Shown: positions 26,601 through 35,696, counted from the stretch's first letter. The stretch is 64,000 nucleotides of DNA from Watersipora subatra (GCF_963576615.1 NC_088714.1:310001-374000), one strand, 5' to 3'. Notes: generated by a model from the sequence alone, not told the origin. Numbers and translations are program-made.

Positions 26601-28637
26601 CATGCAACCTCATTCGTCGAAATACTTTCACATACATACTTCCACGCATTCAATAAAACCATGTTATAAAACCAAACTAACTGGTAATCGCAGCCATCCT
26701 GAAAACGTCGTAGTTTGGAATCTCTTTATTTCGATGACGTACTCAAACATTGTAGTTATTGTTTTGACACGCGATGCTATCACGTGAAATTAAAGACCAA
26801 CAAAAGGCTCCGTATAAAATGTCTCGTAGCACTAGTTTGTGACAAACACTTCGAGTTCTACCGGAAAGTCTGTATCAAACATAAATGCTCGCTACTTTAC
26901 AGTTTCACTTCAGTTTGGTCGTCATCATCTAGTCGTAATTTGATCATGCGACCCATACTTCCTGCCAAATAGCGCGAACAATTTCTGCAGCATTTTTCGA
27001 CTATCACAGGTGACCAACAGGCTCATTATGTTTATCAGAAGATGATATGCACTCTTTCGAGCTAAGGTTAATAAATTAAACGAATTTTTACAGTAGGTTT
27101 TGAGATATCAGTGCTCAAAGTAACAGCATTACAATGATGATGAAATAGATGCGTAAGAACAATAGACATGGTTTTATTGAATGCGTGGAAATATGTTTGT
27201 GAAAGTATTTTGACGAATGAGGTTGCATGAAAGTGTAAACAGAAGCCATTGTGTTTATCTAGATCCCATTTGAGTAGTTTTGGAAAGGGATTCCAATCCA
27301 CAGCGTTTTCATGATGGCTTCGATAAACTTTTTGTTTTTGAGCTTTTAAGAGCTTGTAATCACATTTCCACATATTTTGCACCTACAACACAACAGAGTA
27401 AAACATGGTGGATCTTTTGATACCAAATAACTGTAATGTGAATTTTGTTGTAAGTCAACATTTAAACATAAAGTAGCTGAGAACTTGGCAGAAGACCAGA
27501 TGTCCACAAGCATTAAAACTAAGATTTGTTGCTAATTGAACATGTTTTTGCTGCCACTAACAATACATGGTAGATATGATTGTAATTTGAAAAACTATTG
27601 CAAGCTATAAGGCATACATTATCAATATCTACGTGCGAGTCCACGTGTACATTTATGTTATCATGGTCATTTACGTTATCACGTTCATTTATGTTATCAC
27701 GTTCACATGTTTATTTATGTTATGACGGCAAAGTGGAAATCACTAAAAGTACATTAACTTTAAAATTTGTGCTCAAACTTTTCTAAACTTTTTACACATG
27801 ATAACATAACTCCAATTTTTTAGGACCATGGGTATTAATGAGGTCATATTGAGCCATTCCTTTGCACTGTCTGCTGACTCAGTCGATTCTAAAAATGTGT
27901 TCAGTTGTAATTTAAAAATTCCGAGTATATTATTAAAACCATTTTGGAGGGCAGAGCATAAATTGATCCCGCATCATTAATGTGTATCACACCATCCTGT
28001 AGGCCCACTATCACCAAACAGTGAGTCTGGAGATAGTGATGGCAACTTCCGAAGAAAGGGTTTAGCCAGAATCTCAATCAGAGACAGATTTAAGAAGAAT
28101 CTTGCCAAGGTCATTACCGAAGCCAACTCTGATGAGCCAGAACCCATTCCGAGAGAAGAGCCAGGCCTGCCACTTGCACCACCACCTTTGCCCAGAAGAG
28201 GAAAATTTACTAAAATCAACAGGTATCCATATCAAATATCGAACTTTTCATGCCAGCTATATTAATCAATAATATTATTCAATAATGTTAATCAATAATG
28301 TTAATTATTGATTAACGTAAAATCCATTATGTAAATCAATTATATTAACCAATTATATCAACCGATTATATTAAACAATATTTTGCACTGTCTCTTATTA
28401 TGAGTCCTTCTGCAATGCTCACTAAAATCCTTTTCAAACTTCACTAATTTGTCTTCTCTGCAATCTGCTCTATCTGTTCATAAATCCACTGTTTTTTCTT
28501 TTTGTGTATCTGCCACTCGAAATACAACGGCTATCTTACATTTCAGAGCACACACTGTTCGACAAGTGAAACGACTCCAAAGTTTAAAGAAGCATTCAGC
28601 TGCAGCAGAAAACAATGCAATGGATAGTGGAGTCTAG
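2854..28637 (+). CDS. Chitin synthase, 29 coding exons, 1642 aa
   Basis: Family 2 glycosyltransferase that polymerises UDP-GlcNAc into chitin and extrudes it through the plasma membrane. Exons: 2854-3074, 5708-5841, 8039-8171, 8613-8814, 9971-10117, 10432-10726, 11101-11294, 12512-12604, 13573-13731, 14191-14435, 14547-14686, 16035-16131, 16339-16530, 17293-17455, 18498-18612, 19374-19589, 19738-19901, 20342-20416, 20916-21176, 21351-21567, 22054-22203, 22925-23100, 23776-23969, 24284-24410, 24569-24682, 25167-25317, 25984-26226, 28003-28222, 28547-28637. The lengths sum to 4929 nt (1643 codons with stop) and every junction is GT-AG with matching phase. Residues 1-196 are polar; the first membrane helix is about 197-220, followed by the N-terminal membrane block. 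The catalytic core (about 650-1080) has TPMVYICATMWHE, YEFEAHIMFDDAF, ALDGDVDF (about 878-885), EDRW (984-987) and QRRRW (1021-1025). C-terminal helices are followed by SWGTRE (1203-1208), a short coiled coil (about 1270-1297), two more helices and a basic tail. There is no myosin motor domain, unlike some mollusc chitin synthases. Exons 1-2 and the start codon are the least certain: the first ATG in the open frame was chosen, and an upstream exon is possible. Confidence 0.93.
3640..3957. repeat. 43-bp minisatellite, about 7 copies (intron 1)
   Basis: Unit starts CCTTCCACGGCCTGCGGGCT and continues with GTGTATATTACCCCCATCCTAGT. It is GC-richer than its surroundings and very homogeneous. The 78-codon open frame across it is a product of the repeat. 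Confidence 0.95.
4441..5105. repeat. 9-bp (ACTCTACCA)n-type array, about 73 copies (intron 1)
   Basis: Variable 9-bp unit (AACTCTACC, GACTCTACC, AACTCCACT and others). Because the unit is a multiple of three and lacks stops, long open frames exist on both strands (about 230-250 codons of Thr/Leu/Pro, Ser/Thr/Asn, Gly/Arg/Val or Leu/Val/Glu). A roughly 240-bp sub-block appears duplicated (about 4560-4760 and 4840-5000). Confidence 0.95.
5270..5492. repeat. 41-43-bp minisatellite, 5 copies (intron 1)
   Basis: Unit contains TATTAATCACTGTACAGAGG and ACACAAGGCCGAGGCAGTCA. Copies alternate between AGTCAGTATTAAT and AGTCATATTAAT joints, giving an alternating two-length pattern. Confidence 0.93.
6563..7330 (+). 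CDS. Nested intronless gene, unknown 255-aa basic protein
   Basis: Single open frame inside intron 2 of the chitin synthase gene, same strand. The start was taken at the ATG in AAACATGG (a good Kozak context); the frame is open a little further upstream without another ATG. I do not recognise the family. The protein is rich in Lys, Ser and Glu. It has two related motifs: residues 49-66, RTYNVHRKEFPGVGYLRH, and residues 216-230, RVYEKKVHGIGHLRY, sharing R-(T/V)-Y ... G-(V/I)-G-(Y/H)-L-R. Between them, residues 73-96 hold five cysteines (C73, C79, C87, C90, C96), a possible metal site. There is no signal peptide or membrane helix. The stop TAA lies inside AATAAA (7326-7331), a candidate poly(A) signal, which would give a very short 3' UTR. 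The balanced, non-repetitive composition argues for a real gene; being intronless in an intron-rich region suggests a retrocopy or a lineage-specific gene. Confidence 0.6.
   Translation: MAEYNRPNEKKSKLYSGRRSSGVIVETATANLLSTAAKKQKPASVAARTYNVHRKEFPGVGYLRHVSAEKSTCDKHPWCELSFNKACRLCKSTEKCEKKPLTTKSEALYLGDEKEVKWRKATNCCYESDRECLVEGQLPELPTMLSAHWSTKKEVSLKLISSASMDFGDGELKAKQCKRPKHLKDFPLYQPPESDVGLTGSKNMQTVSSAVHKGSRVYEKKVHGIGHLRYAKTPYPVESQENLSDNNNQKFTFSQ
8904..8937. repeat. Short palindrome (intron 4)
   Basis: Near-perfect inverted repeat with arms ATAGTGTAGAGACACC and GGTGTCCCTACACTAT, nearly no loop, just after exon 4. It could fold as a hairpin in the transcript; no known element is recognised. Confidence 0.8.
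9022..9078. repeat. Inverted repeat, 15-bp arms (intron 4)
   Basis: Arms GTTGTATCTTTAACC (9022-9036) and GGTTAAAGATACAAC (9064-9078) are exact complements around a 27-bp loop. This may be the remnant of a very small foldback element. Confidence 0.75.
9720..9845. repeat. Degenerate ATGTTCCACACC repeat (intron 4)
   Basis: Roughly 12-bp units (TGTTCCACACCA, TGTTCACACTA) repeated about 10 times. The small open frames on both strands here are repeat artefacts. Confidence 0.85.
10108..10255 (+). promoter_or_regulatory. Triplicated 5' splice site of exon 5, 45-bp period
   Basis: Exon 5 ends ...ATATGG at 10117, followed by donor GTATGT. The next 45 bp end again in AATATGG followed by GTATGG (10163), and the following 45 bp end in AATATGG followed by GTATGT (10208). 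The frame stays open from exon 5 through all three units, so each alternative donor would add exactly 15 hydrophobic residues (first insert VCIGILGQLVIYLIW). Exon 6 begins in phase 0, so all three isoforms would be in frame. Use of donors 2 and 3 is inferred, not shown. Confidence 0.8.
11610..11638. repeat. Perfect short palindrome (intron 7)
   Basis: Arms ATATGCTCCTGTA (11610-11622) and TACAGGAGCATAT (11626-11638) around a 3-bp loop. Confidence 0.85.
11670..11800. repeat. About 26-bp tandem repeat, 5 copies (intron 7)
   Basis: Degenerate copies of ACTAATCACTGTAAGTCGCTGTACAT. Each contains GTAAGT, a consensus-like 5' splice motif, though it lies deep in the intron. Confidence 0.85.
11880..12505. 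repeat. 34-bp minisatellite, about 18 copies, abutting exon 8 acceptor
   Basis: Unit GCTATGATATGCATTATG plus TATATGCTTATGATAT, with a TATAACAGGCTGTG variant. The last partial unit (GCTATGATATG) runs into the exon 8 acceptor (TTTATAG, ending at 12511). The normal polypyrimidine tract is therefore replaced by AT-rich repeat sequence. Confidence 0.95.
12705..13505 (+). repeat. (ACT)n trinucleotide tract, about 800 bp (intron 8)
   Basis: Long imperfect ACT/TAC trinucleotide microsatellite, pure around 12745-12795 and interrupted elsewhere by ATT, GCT and ACG triplets. Long Ser, Thr or Val open frames on both strands are artefacts. The transcript strand reads (ACU)n, the exact complement of the (AGU)n tract in intron 18. 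Confidence 0.97.
13965..14142. repeat. 19-bp tandem repeat, 9 copies (intron 9)
   Basis: Unit AGTAGCAGCACATCATACG, with an AGTAACAGC variant. It ends about 50 bp before the exon 10 acceptor. Confidence 0.95.
14730..15140. repeat. 40-bp minisatellite, about 10 copies (intron 11)
   Basis: Unit GATGGTAGGTAATGGTAGGG plus GTATAGTGAAAGGTGGTGGT, beginning about 45 bp after the exon 11 donor (GTAAGG, 14687). Every unit contains AGGTAATG, a donor-like motif. A G-rich, purine-biased, more diverged tail extends to about 15370. Minus-strand Pro/Tyr/His frames of 171 and 295 codons are repeat shadows. Confidence 0.95.
16576..17009. mobile_element. 434-bp MITE with 7-bp target duplication (intron 13)
   Basis: Terminal inverted repeats CCCAGGGTTGATACTC (left) and GAGTATCAACCCTGGG (right) bound the element. 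It is flanked by a perfect direct repeat CTTTGAC at 16569-16575 and 17010-17016, read as the target-site duplication. Ends containing CAGGG with a 7-8-bp duplication resemble hAT-type elements. The interior is C-rich (poly-C runs near 16640 and 16900) and has no coding capacity, so it is non-autonomous. Confidence 0.85.
17881..18497 (+). repeat. 41-bp array made of the exon 15 splice acceptor, 15 extra copies
   Basis: Unit AGATTATGTACATGTACTAC plus CTACTTACTCTCTATATCTTC, period exactly 41 bp. The true exon 15 acceptor (TTCAG, ending 18497) and exon start ATTATGTACATGTACTACCT are the 16th copy, so every unit carries a pyrimidine-rich stretch, a CAG acceptor and the exon's first 20 or so bases. 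The array has no stop in any forward frame. Acceptors 3, 6, 9, 12 and 15 units upstream (18375, 18252, 18129, 18006, 17883) are in frame with exon 15. Variants are limited to single substitutions (TGTTCTAC, TTACTTTC, TACTTACTTAC). Confidence 0.95.
18790..19075. repeat. Two degenerate short arrays (intron 15)
   Basis: About 18790-18890 holds three copies of a GGAACACACCA...GAGATGTCACA unit. About 18900-19075 holds four to five copies of a CTGTTGACAGCGTTACCTGCACTAACAC-like unit. Confidence 0.8.
20470..20860 (+). repeat. (AGT)n trinucleotide tract, about 390 bp (intron 18)
   Basis: AGT/TAG/GTA microsatellite with AAT and GCA interruptions; the purest part is about 20580-20630. The transcript strand reads (AGU)n and is complementary to the (ACU)n of intron 8. 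The Leu, Ser or Val homopolymer frames here are not genes. Confidence 0.97.
21595..21682. repeat. 44-bp direct duplication (intron 20)
   Basis: Two exact or near-exact copies of a unit starting TTGTGGGAAGTATGAGGTGA, beginning about 27 bp after the exon 20 donor. Confidence 0.9.
22312..22355. repeat. 44-bp palindrome (intron 21)
   Basis: Arms TTTTTATCCTGCCTCTTATT and AATAAGACGCAGGATAAAAA meet at GTAC, with one mismatched pair. Strong hairpin potential in RNA or DNA. Confidence 0.85.
24023..24136. repeat. 58-bp direct duplication (intron 23)
   Basis: Two copies of a unit starting TGTTGCAGCAGATGTATCTG and ending CACTATTACGT. Each has TTGCAG acceptor-like motifs just downstream of exon 23. Confidence 0.9.
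25404..25766 (+). repeat. About 360-bp polypurine tract (intron 26)
   Basis: Almost uninterrupted A/G sequence on the + strand, largely GAGA and GGGAGAGA motifs with few pyrimidines. Such tracts can adopt triplex (H-DNA) structures. Minus-strand frames rich in Leu, Ser, Phe and Pro are shadows. Confidence 0.9.
25845..25932. repeat. Tandem hairpin repeat (intron 26)
   Basis: Two direct copies of TTTATCTATAT...AAACCTTGCTAGCATTACAGCTAGCAAGG; each holds the inverted pair CTTGCTAGC / GCTAGCAAG. It lies about 50 bp before the exon 27 acceptor. Confidence 0.85.
26369..27461. mobile_element. Foldback MITE, TTAA-family copy A (intron 27)
   Basis: Long inverted arms (about 300 bp: left about 26369-26670, right about 27150-27461) start AGGTTGACTTGCAAC and contain GCAAAATATGTGGAAATGTG. 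The same family occurs at 35697-36591 and 42580-43488. The middle is inverted relative to the other copies. TTAA follows the right end but the left flank (GCAAC) lacks it, so this copy is older or rearranged. Matching small open frames on the two arms (73 aa on +, 104 aa on -) come from the inverted arms and are not genes. Confidence 0.85.
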
Positions 28638-28839
28638 CCAATGTTCAGAAAGAAGAGAAATGATCACAAGTGTAAAACAAAGTAGAAGGCTGCTGAGCAG
28701 GCAGCGAGTAACTCTTTGCCACACGCATGTGGAGAAAACTCTTGGTGGATGATACATAGATGTAATTATGTATGCCTGTATTCTTTTATATATAGATAGG
28801 TATTCTTGGCATTTAAATCAGAGATTAGGAACAAAAGAT

Positions 28840-28845
28840 AATAAA
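28840..28845 (+). terminator. Candidate poly(A) signal of chitin synthase gene
   Basis: AATAAA about 200 bp after the chitin synthase stop codon and before the end of the oppositely oriented coiled-coil gene at 29019. It is the first canonical hexamer I found in the 380-bp tail-to-tail spacer. Confidence 0.5.
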
Positions 28846-29018
28846 TATAACATTTAGTATTTAGTATTTATAGACTTGGTACCCAGTGGTGATGAATTTA
28901 TAGACTTGGTACCCAGCAGTGATGAATTAACAAATCATTTGAAAATAGTCTGTCTTACTTGAGTAAGTTCCCATCTATCTGATGACTAGATGAATATATC
29001 TAATCGGTGAACAAGACT

Positions 29019-32000
29019 TCACCGTAGTAGTAGTGTGATCTTCTGCTTTGAGTTTTGCTTGCCTACTGATGGACTGGTTTTTGTGGCTGAAAGCAGCCTT
29101 TCTTTTAAAAAGTTGTTTTCTTCTTGCAGGGTAGATAACTCCCGTTTGATTGAGACAAATTCTTTAAATGTTGCTGAGTCATCGCTTTTACCTGAAATAA
29201 AAAATCAATGAATTATCAATAATAGGCAATGATTACAATCTTAGCAACAAGAATAATTAGCACACTGTCGGCCGACCTCTACACAAACAGCGGTGCTCAT
29301 GGCTTTTCTAGGAAGTAATTTAAGTTGGCCGTGTATCTCGTGGGAAACGATGCAACAAGTCAAGCAGCCAATTAGAAAGCCCAATAATGTCAATTGAACA
29401 TATGATTTCCTTCCTGACAAAGGCTGCTCTCACAAACTGTATTGCAAGCAATGCAATACTCAATTAATTGGTTTCTCAACTACCGTACAATGTAGGCACA
29501 CACATGCAAACACACTACAGCAAAATGTAAGCATGTATTCACACAGCTAGACAATATACAATATAGACACACACAAAGTCACGAGCACACATGCCCACAC
29601 GCACATGTACAACTTGGTTGCAACATAGCTAAACACACTACAGATATAAACATTGACAATACATTGGCCTTCCAACAAGTACACAAGTGGCAGACAGTTG
29701 AACTGCAAATACGAGATATACGTAGTTGGAACATAGTCCTAAACACCAGGGCAGTAGGCAGTATCATTATGACTACATGCTTACAAAGGTCAATCAGCAT
29801 TCCATACTTTCTACCAGGCAGCCAAGTCAACCTGATTCAACTAGATGTATTACAGGTCAAACTTTCATCAAGGAATATGGAAAACAAGTTTAAATATTAC
29901 AGGAATGGTTACCTTTTAATTTTGATAGTGTTTCCTTCAATTCGGTGACTTCCCTTTTGAGAGCCTCAACCTCTCTCTCAAAACTGTACCTTTTAATCTG
30001 TGTTGCCTCCAGCTCTCCCATAAGCTCTTCAGCGCTTCTTTTGCACATTGATATCTCTGAGTCCTTACCATGCAGCAAATGCTGGAGCGACGAGACCTCA
30101 TTTAAAGCTTTCATTAGCTTACTTTTGTAAGACTTGATTTCATTGTCCTGAAGTGCCAGCAGCGACGCATTGGAGGCAGTTAGCTCTGACTCCAGCTGCT
30201 TCCTTATGCCTTCTAGTTGTTTAATAGTCTGGTTGGCCGACCCTAATTGTTCCTTCAATGCTTGTTGTTTACAAAGTTCAAGGTCAAGACGTCTTATTTC
30301 CTTTAATTGATTGCCATTTTCCTCCCTAAGTGAGCGCACTTGTTGCTACAAGAGAAGATTTGAGATAAAAGGCTAAAGCCTTATAGTGAGACACCACGGA
30401 GTCTCAATAGTATTTGATAAAAGGTGCCAGAGTACCCTCCCCATCTCCCTAGGCCTACACGCACGCTTCAGAACAAAACCTAATGCTTTTAATCAGAGCA
30501 GCGATGCCACTCCGATATTACGATTCAATGAGAAAGCAACTCCTGCAGCTCCAGCAGATGGTTGACTTTTTAGGGAAGTATGACATTTTATAAACTTTAT
30601 GTTAATTAATTTTTATATACTTATGTAAAATGGCATTTAAATTTGCTTCCCTCGACAGTGATGCTTTGCTTGTCTCTTCAGTGATGGTGTAACTCCCAAA
30701 CCATATCTAGTTGTGGCAATCCGCTCAAAGCAACTAGCAACAGTTGATATGAATGACTTGCGTGTCATGACACTGCATTATTAGCTCTTAGTAACTTGAC
30801 AAAGACCATAGACATAAGCCACTAAATGCAAAATAGGGTTTAGGGTGTTTGAGACTCACTTCTAGAGACAGAATACTTGGATCTATTGCCTACAACGTCT
30901 AAGACAGGTTGATCTTAGTTTATCTAGGTTAGGTTAGTGCTATTGCTCTCCAGAGTGTTTGCGAGTCTGATACAGAGTGAGCTAAGGAGCTATAGAACTC
31001 AGGCTATAGCTGTTATTACTGATCAGCATGGCTCTCTATCCAGCTTAACCATACAAATGCTCTCTTGGGCCTTGAGCCTCAGGCTATAACTGTTATTACT
31101 GGGCCGTGACCAGTCACACCTGCAAGTTATCAATTTGGTGCTCATATTCCGCTGTCTTTCCTCTCATCTCCAGATGGTTGACAGCTAGCTCTGATTTGGC
31201 CCTCAGAGCCTCTTCTAGACTTGAATTGAGCTGCAATACATAGACGTAGATACAATTCACGGACTGCTCGATCAACTTCATAAATCATAGATATGGAACA
31301 AAAAAGAAACTGATTGTGATGTCCATGAGCAGTAGGCATGTCCATAGAACTCCATGCTCTCAGCAAAAAGCTACCACACAAGTATCATGCTCGGTTGTTG
31401 CTGAGAATTTATGCATGATTTGGTGCAGCAAATCAAGAGATCTGTTTGAAGGCTTCAAGAAGCCTCCAGCTGTTTGGAGAAATTGAGAACTACACAGCAC
31501 CTAGGCATAAAGAATTATTTGTTTGTGTACTCATGTTTTAGCAAGATATAAACTGCGTTTGTTTCGCGAGCGAATTAGGTTGGATCAATTGCTTATGTAT
31601 AAATAGTCCCAGTTTCAGCAGGTATTTTCATGATTAGAGTGGAACCACAACTTTGTGTTTTTATTAGTTTTTACCATCTTAGCTTATAGACTGCTAAAAC
31701 TGGTTAACTAGCTGGAAGCTAATATCTTCCAGCTTGAACCAACTGTGAAAAGAGGTAGACTGAAAGAACGGGTAGACTGAGAGAACGGGTAGACTGAGAG
31801 AACGGGTAGACTGAGAGAAGAGGTAGACTGAGAGAACGGGTAGACTGAGAGAACGGGTAGACTGAGAAAATGGCTAGACTGAGAGAACAGGTAGATTGAG
31901 AAAAGAGGTGGACTGAGAGAACGGGTAGACTGAGAGAATGGGTAGACTGAAAAAAGAGGTGGACTGAGAGAACGGGTAGACTGAGAGAAGAGGTAGACTG

Positions 32001-34752
32001 AGAAAACGGGTATAGACTGTGAGAAGAGGTAGACTGAGAAAATGGCTAGACTGAGAGAACAGGTAGATTGAGAAAAGAGGTGGACTGAGAGAACGGGTAA
32101 ACTGAGAGAAAGGGTAGACTTAGAGAACAGGTAGACTGAGAGAGTAGACTGAGAGAATGAGTAGACTGAGAGAACGGGTAGACTGAGAGAACAGGTAGGC
32201 TGAGAGAACTTACAAAGGTCAGTCAGTTTATATGCCGAAGGTTTAACTGAGCGTGATCAACGTTAGCCTAAGTAAACCTGCTAACAACAGAGGTATAACA
32301 ACACCTTCGAGAGTCAAAAGTTCGTAAGACTAGTGTTTTGCTGCACCTTCTGCAGACGTTCTATCTCCAAAGCCATGTCTTTTGACACCATCTCCAACCT
32401 TCTCTCTGCATTCAGTTTTTCTTCCTTCAGTTTGTTCTGCTCCTTTTCATGCTTCTTTACAAGAGATGCATTGATCTCGTCTGCTCTAGACAAACTCTGT
32501 TCTTGCACCATTTTGATCTTTGCTTGCGCCTAAAAAATATCGGAAATTCTGGCCACAAAAAGAATTAGTATTGTATCGAAGACCGGTGCACCATTTGCGA
32601 TTTGCCAGAGGAAAAGTTATATTCTTTATTTTCCTTCTGAAGTGCCTATTCATTCATTTTTTCTAATTCTTTTCTAGACATTCTCATCAATCAATCAATC
32701 TGAATCAATTTAAATTTTTATCATTCTCTTACTCACTATTACTCTGAAATATACTTATATCTGTCACTGAACGCCCTTGAATTCCATCATCATAATCCAC
32801 GTATTAACTCCTGTGTCTATGTCCTGTGTTTATGGACAGATGTAAGTATATTTCAGAGTAATAGTGAGTAAGAGAACGATAGAAATTAGAGTTTATTCAG
32901 ATTGATTGATTGATGAGAATGTCTAGCGAAGAATTAAAAACAAATAAATGAATAGGCGCTTCATAAAAGAAATAAGAATATAACTTTTCCACTGGCAAAT
33001 CGTAAATGGCGCACCGGTCTTCGATAGTATTACACAGCCGCACCGGTCTTCGATAGTATTACACAGCCGCACCGGTCTTCGATAGTATTACACAGCCGCA
33101 CCGGTTGCTTCCATACTAGATGTCTTTGATACCGAATTATTACTTTTTACTAGCATCAGTTGCTGTTGATCCTCAAGGCTACCGATACTAGCATCACCTG
33201 CTGTTGATCATCAAGGCTACCGATGCTAGCATCACCTGCTGTTGATCATCAAGGCTACCGATATTAGCATCACCTGCTGTTGATCATCAAGGCTACCGAT
33301 ACTAGCATCACCTGCTGTTGATCATCAAGGCTACCGATACTAGCATCACCTGCTGTTGATCATCAAGGCTACCGATACTAGCATCACCTGCTGTTGATCA
33401 TCAAGGCTACCGATGCTAGCATCAACTGCTGTTGATCATCAAGGCTGCCGATACTAGAATCACCTGCTGTTGATCCTCAAGGCTACCGATACTAGCATCA
33501 CCTGCTGTTAATCATCAAGACAACCAATATTAGCATCACCTGCTGTTGATCATCAAGGCTACCGATACTAGCATCACCTGCTGTTGATCATCAAGGCTAC
33601 CGATACTAGCATCACCTGCTGTTGACCATCAAGGCTACCGATACTAGCATCACCTGCTGTTGATCATCAAGGCTACCGATGCTAGCATCACCAGCTGTTG
33701 ATCATCAAGGCTACTGATACTAGCATCACCTACTGTTGATCATCAAGGCTACCGATGCTAGCATCACCTGCTGTTGATCATCAAGGCTACCGATGCTAGC
33801 ATCACCTGCTGTTGATCATTAAGGCTACTGATGCTAGCATCACCTGCTGTTGATCATCAAGGCTACTGATACTAGCATCACCTGCTGTTGATCATCAAGG
33901 CTACCGATACTAGCATCACCTGCTGTTGATCATCAAAACTACCAATATTAGCATCACCTGCTGTTGATCATCAAGGCTACCGATGCTAGCATCACCTGCT
34001 GTTGATCCTCAAAATTACGGACTAATATTGGTTTGGGCTTTACTACCACAACTTTTTTGTTTGACAATTACTTTGGTAAACATTGAAATCAGGGTATCTA
34101 CTTGCATTCTTTATCAGGGTCTCAAACGTGTTAATTTTAGACAAGCAGTCACATCGAATGTTCTTTTGAACAAAATATCTTTTGCAACATATGTAGGTCT
34201 TTATGAATTTGAAGAGCGAGATGTGCAGAGCGAGTGAACTTAGTTTATTGCAGATATCCTGCGGTAATAGGTGATTTTACAGTGCTATCACCAATGCTTC
34301 ATCTGCTCCTAAAGCTACCCTAAAAGTTACAGCTATATTAACCAGTTAGACAATCTCCAGGTATTGCTCTTTGGAAAGCTCAAAATTATTTTATGGTCAT
34401 TACTTACAGGATATTCTATGGATAACTAACAACGTTAAAACCTATATAGAACATAGCCTCAAATATTTAGACCAAATTTAGCAGCAGTGACTCACAACAG
34501 CAGTACAACCTACTCTAGTGAGCAAAGAATAGGAACGTTGAAGGTAAAACACTAACTCACGGCATCGTTTAGAGCATGTAACTCATCGCAGTGCAATTTC
34601 TGCTGTTCATATTCCTCGAGAAGCTGCCGAAGCTTCTTGTTCTCATTCATCAGTTCTTGGACATAGCCTAAGGTCTGAATGTGCTTCTTGTTGAGACGCT
34701 CATCTTGCTGCACCTTCAGACTGGATGTTATAGTAGCTCCTTTGTCCCCCAT
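29019..34752 (-). CDS. Coiled-coil protein, 5 exons, 363 aa
   Basis: Exons in transcription order: 34752-34561, 32529-32347, 31230-31120, 30345-29913, 29191-29019. The sum is 1092 nt (363 aa plus stop) and all junctions are GT-AG with consistent phases (0, 0, 0, 1). The start ATG at 34752 opens MGDKGATITSSLKVQQDERL. Nearly the whole protein is Glu/Lys/Leu/Gln-rich with heptad-like spacing (for example NENKKLRQLLEEYEQQKLH, EREVEALKREVTELKETL), so it should be a long coiled coil; the last 25 or so residues (SATKTSPSVGKQNSKQK) are basic and unstructured. There is no membrane segment or enzyme motif. It resembles the general CCDC class of ciliary or centrosomal proteins, but I cannot assign an orthologue. 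The exon 2 donor (AAG|GTGCAG) is the weakest site. Introns 1 and 2 carry large minisatellites. Confidence 0.88.
31757..32205. repeat. 17-bp minisatellite, about 26 copies (coiled-coil gene intron 2)
   Basis: Unit GGGTAGACTGAGAGAAC with AGG, GTGG and GAAAA variants. Purine-rich on the + strand. Confidence 0.95.
32568..33034. mobile_element. Foldback element, about 200-bp arms (coiled-coil gene intron 1)
   Basis: The left arm starts TATTGTATCGAAGACCGGTG (32568) and the right arm ends with its complement CACCGGTCTTCGATAGTATTA (near 33034). Internal segments such as ACTCACTATTACTCTGAAAT also recur inverted. The short loop lies around 32770-32830. It has no coding capacity. Confidence 0.85.
33011..33105. 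repeat. 29-bp tandem copies of the foldback terminus
   Basis: Three full copies and one partial copy of GCACCGGTCTTCGATAGTAT plus TACACAGCC, beginning in the right terminus of the foldback element. The transposon end has itself become a small tandem array. Confidence 0.9.
33150..34010. repeat. 38-bp minisatellite, about 22 copies (coiled-coil gene intron 1)
   Basis: Unit TAGCATCACCTGCTGTTGAT plus CATCAAGGCTACCGATAC, with scattered substitutions. Each unit contains the palindrome TTGATCATCAA. Confidence 0.96.
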
Positions 34753-35692
34753 TTCTCACCAGACACTGAACGACTAGCGGTATATCAGTTCAAACCTTGT
34801 AACTGTTTGCAATGTTTCTAAGTTATTACAAATTTGAACAGGAAAGTTTGGATAGCAGTAGCGCAGTACATACGTCATTATGTGAATGCAGATCGGCGTG
34901 TTAGGTGTACAGGGTTTTTGTTATCATTCTATGGAATAATCAATACTGTATTATTGTAACAGAGCATTAAAGCGTAGAATAGAATGGATATCAATGTTGT
35001 TATGAGAGAGCGCATGATAAACTGGGCTGTTGACATAAAAGAAGGAGAACTGTAGCTGTCTAACCTCATTTGGAAATGGGCTCGCACACACTTAGATTAA
35101 TAAGAGCAGCAGGTGCCTAACAATGCATACACAAATAGCTGATAGTGGCATGTCACGGAGCTTGATGTATAACGTGATATACAGGTAGATTAGTTTGATT
35201 AGAATGCCAAACCCGAGTACCATGTAACTGCATTATGATTACTCATGCTACAAGCAAGGATATACAGCCCCCTATAATTGCTACAAGTCTTTGCTGTCGG
35301 CAGCTTCTAAGGTGATACCACTAGCATAGAAAAAATTACTTGTTACAGATACTATTCAGATGATGGGTGCCTAATTGGGTAAAATAATTGTCCGCCATAA
35401 ATAAATGTTCATTCACCCTATCAAATACTGTCTCATTCAAATGCTGACTCAGTCAAATGCTGTTTCTATGAAGGTGTGAGCTGACAGATGGTATCCTTTC
35501 ATAAATAATAATCAGTTTATATCTCCAGTTAGGTATTAGGCAGCCCACTGCGAACAGATCCAGAGGTTATGGTAAGAACTAAAATGAAGTGAGAAGTTGT
35601 CTAATACCGTGTTGTTAGGGAGACAACTACTCATGCTTGTGATAAGTAAGCTTTTAACCTCTAGTATTTGGAGAATTAATAACCTTGTACCT
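34753..35692. other. Spacer upstream of coiled-coil gene
   Basis: About 940 bp. No open frame or repeat that I can support. It should contain the 5' UTR and promoter of the minus-strand coiled-coil gene. Confidence 0.4.
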
Positions 35693-35696
35693 TTAA

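Noticed and set aside
26448..27382. Matching 73- and 104-codon frames encoding similar peptides on opposite strands
   Set aside because: They are the two inverted arms of the same foldback MITE; similarity follows from the palindrome, not from coding selection.
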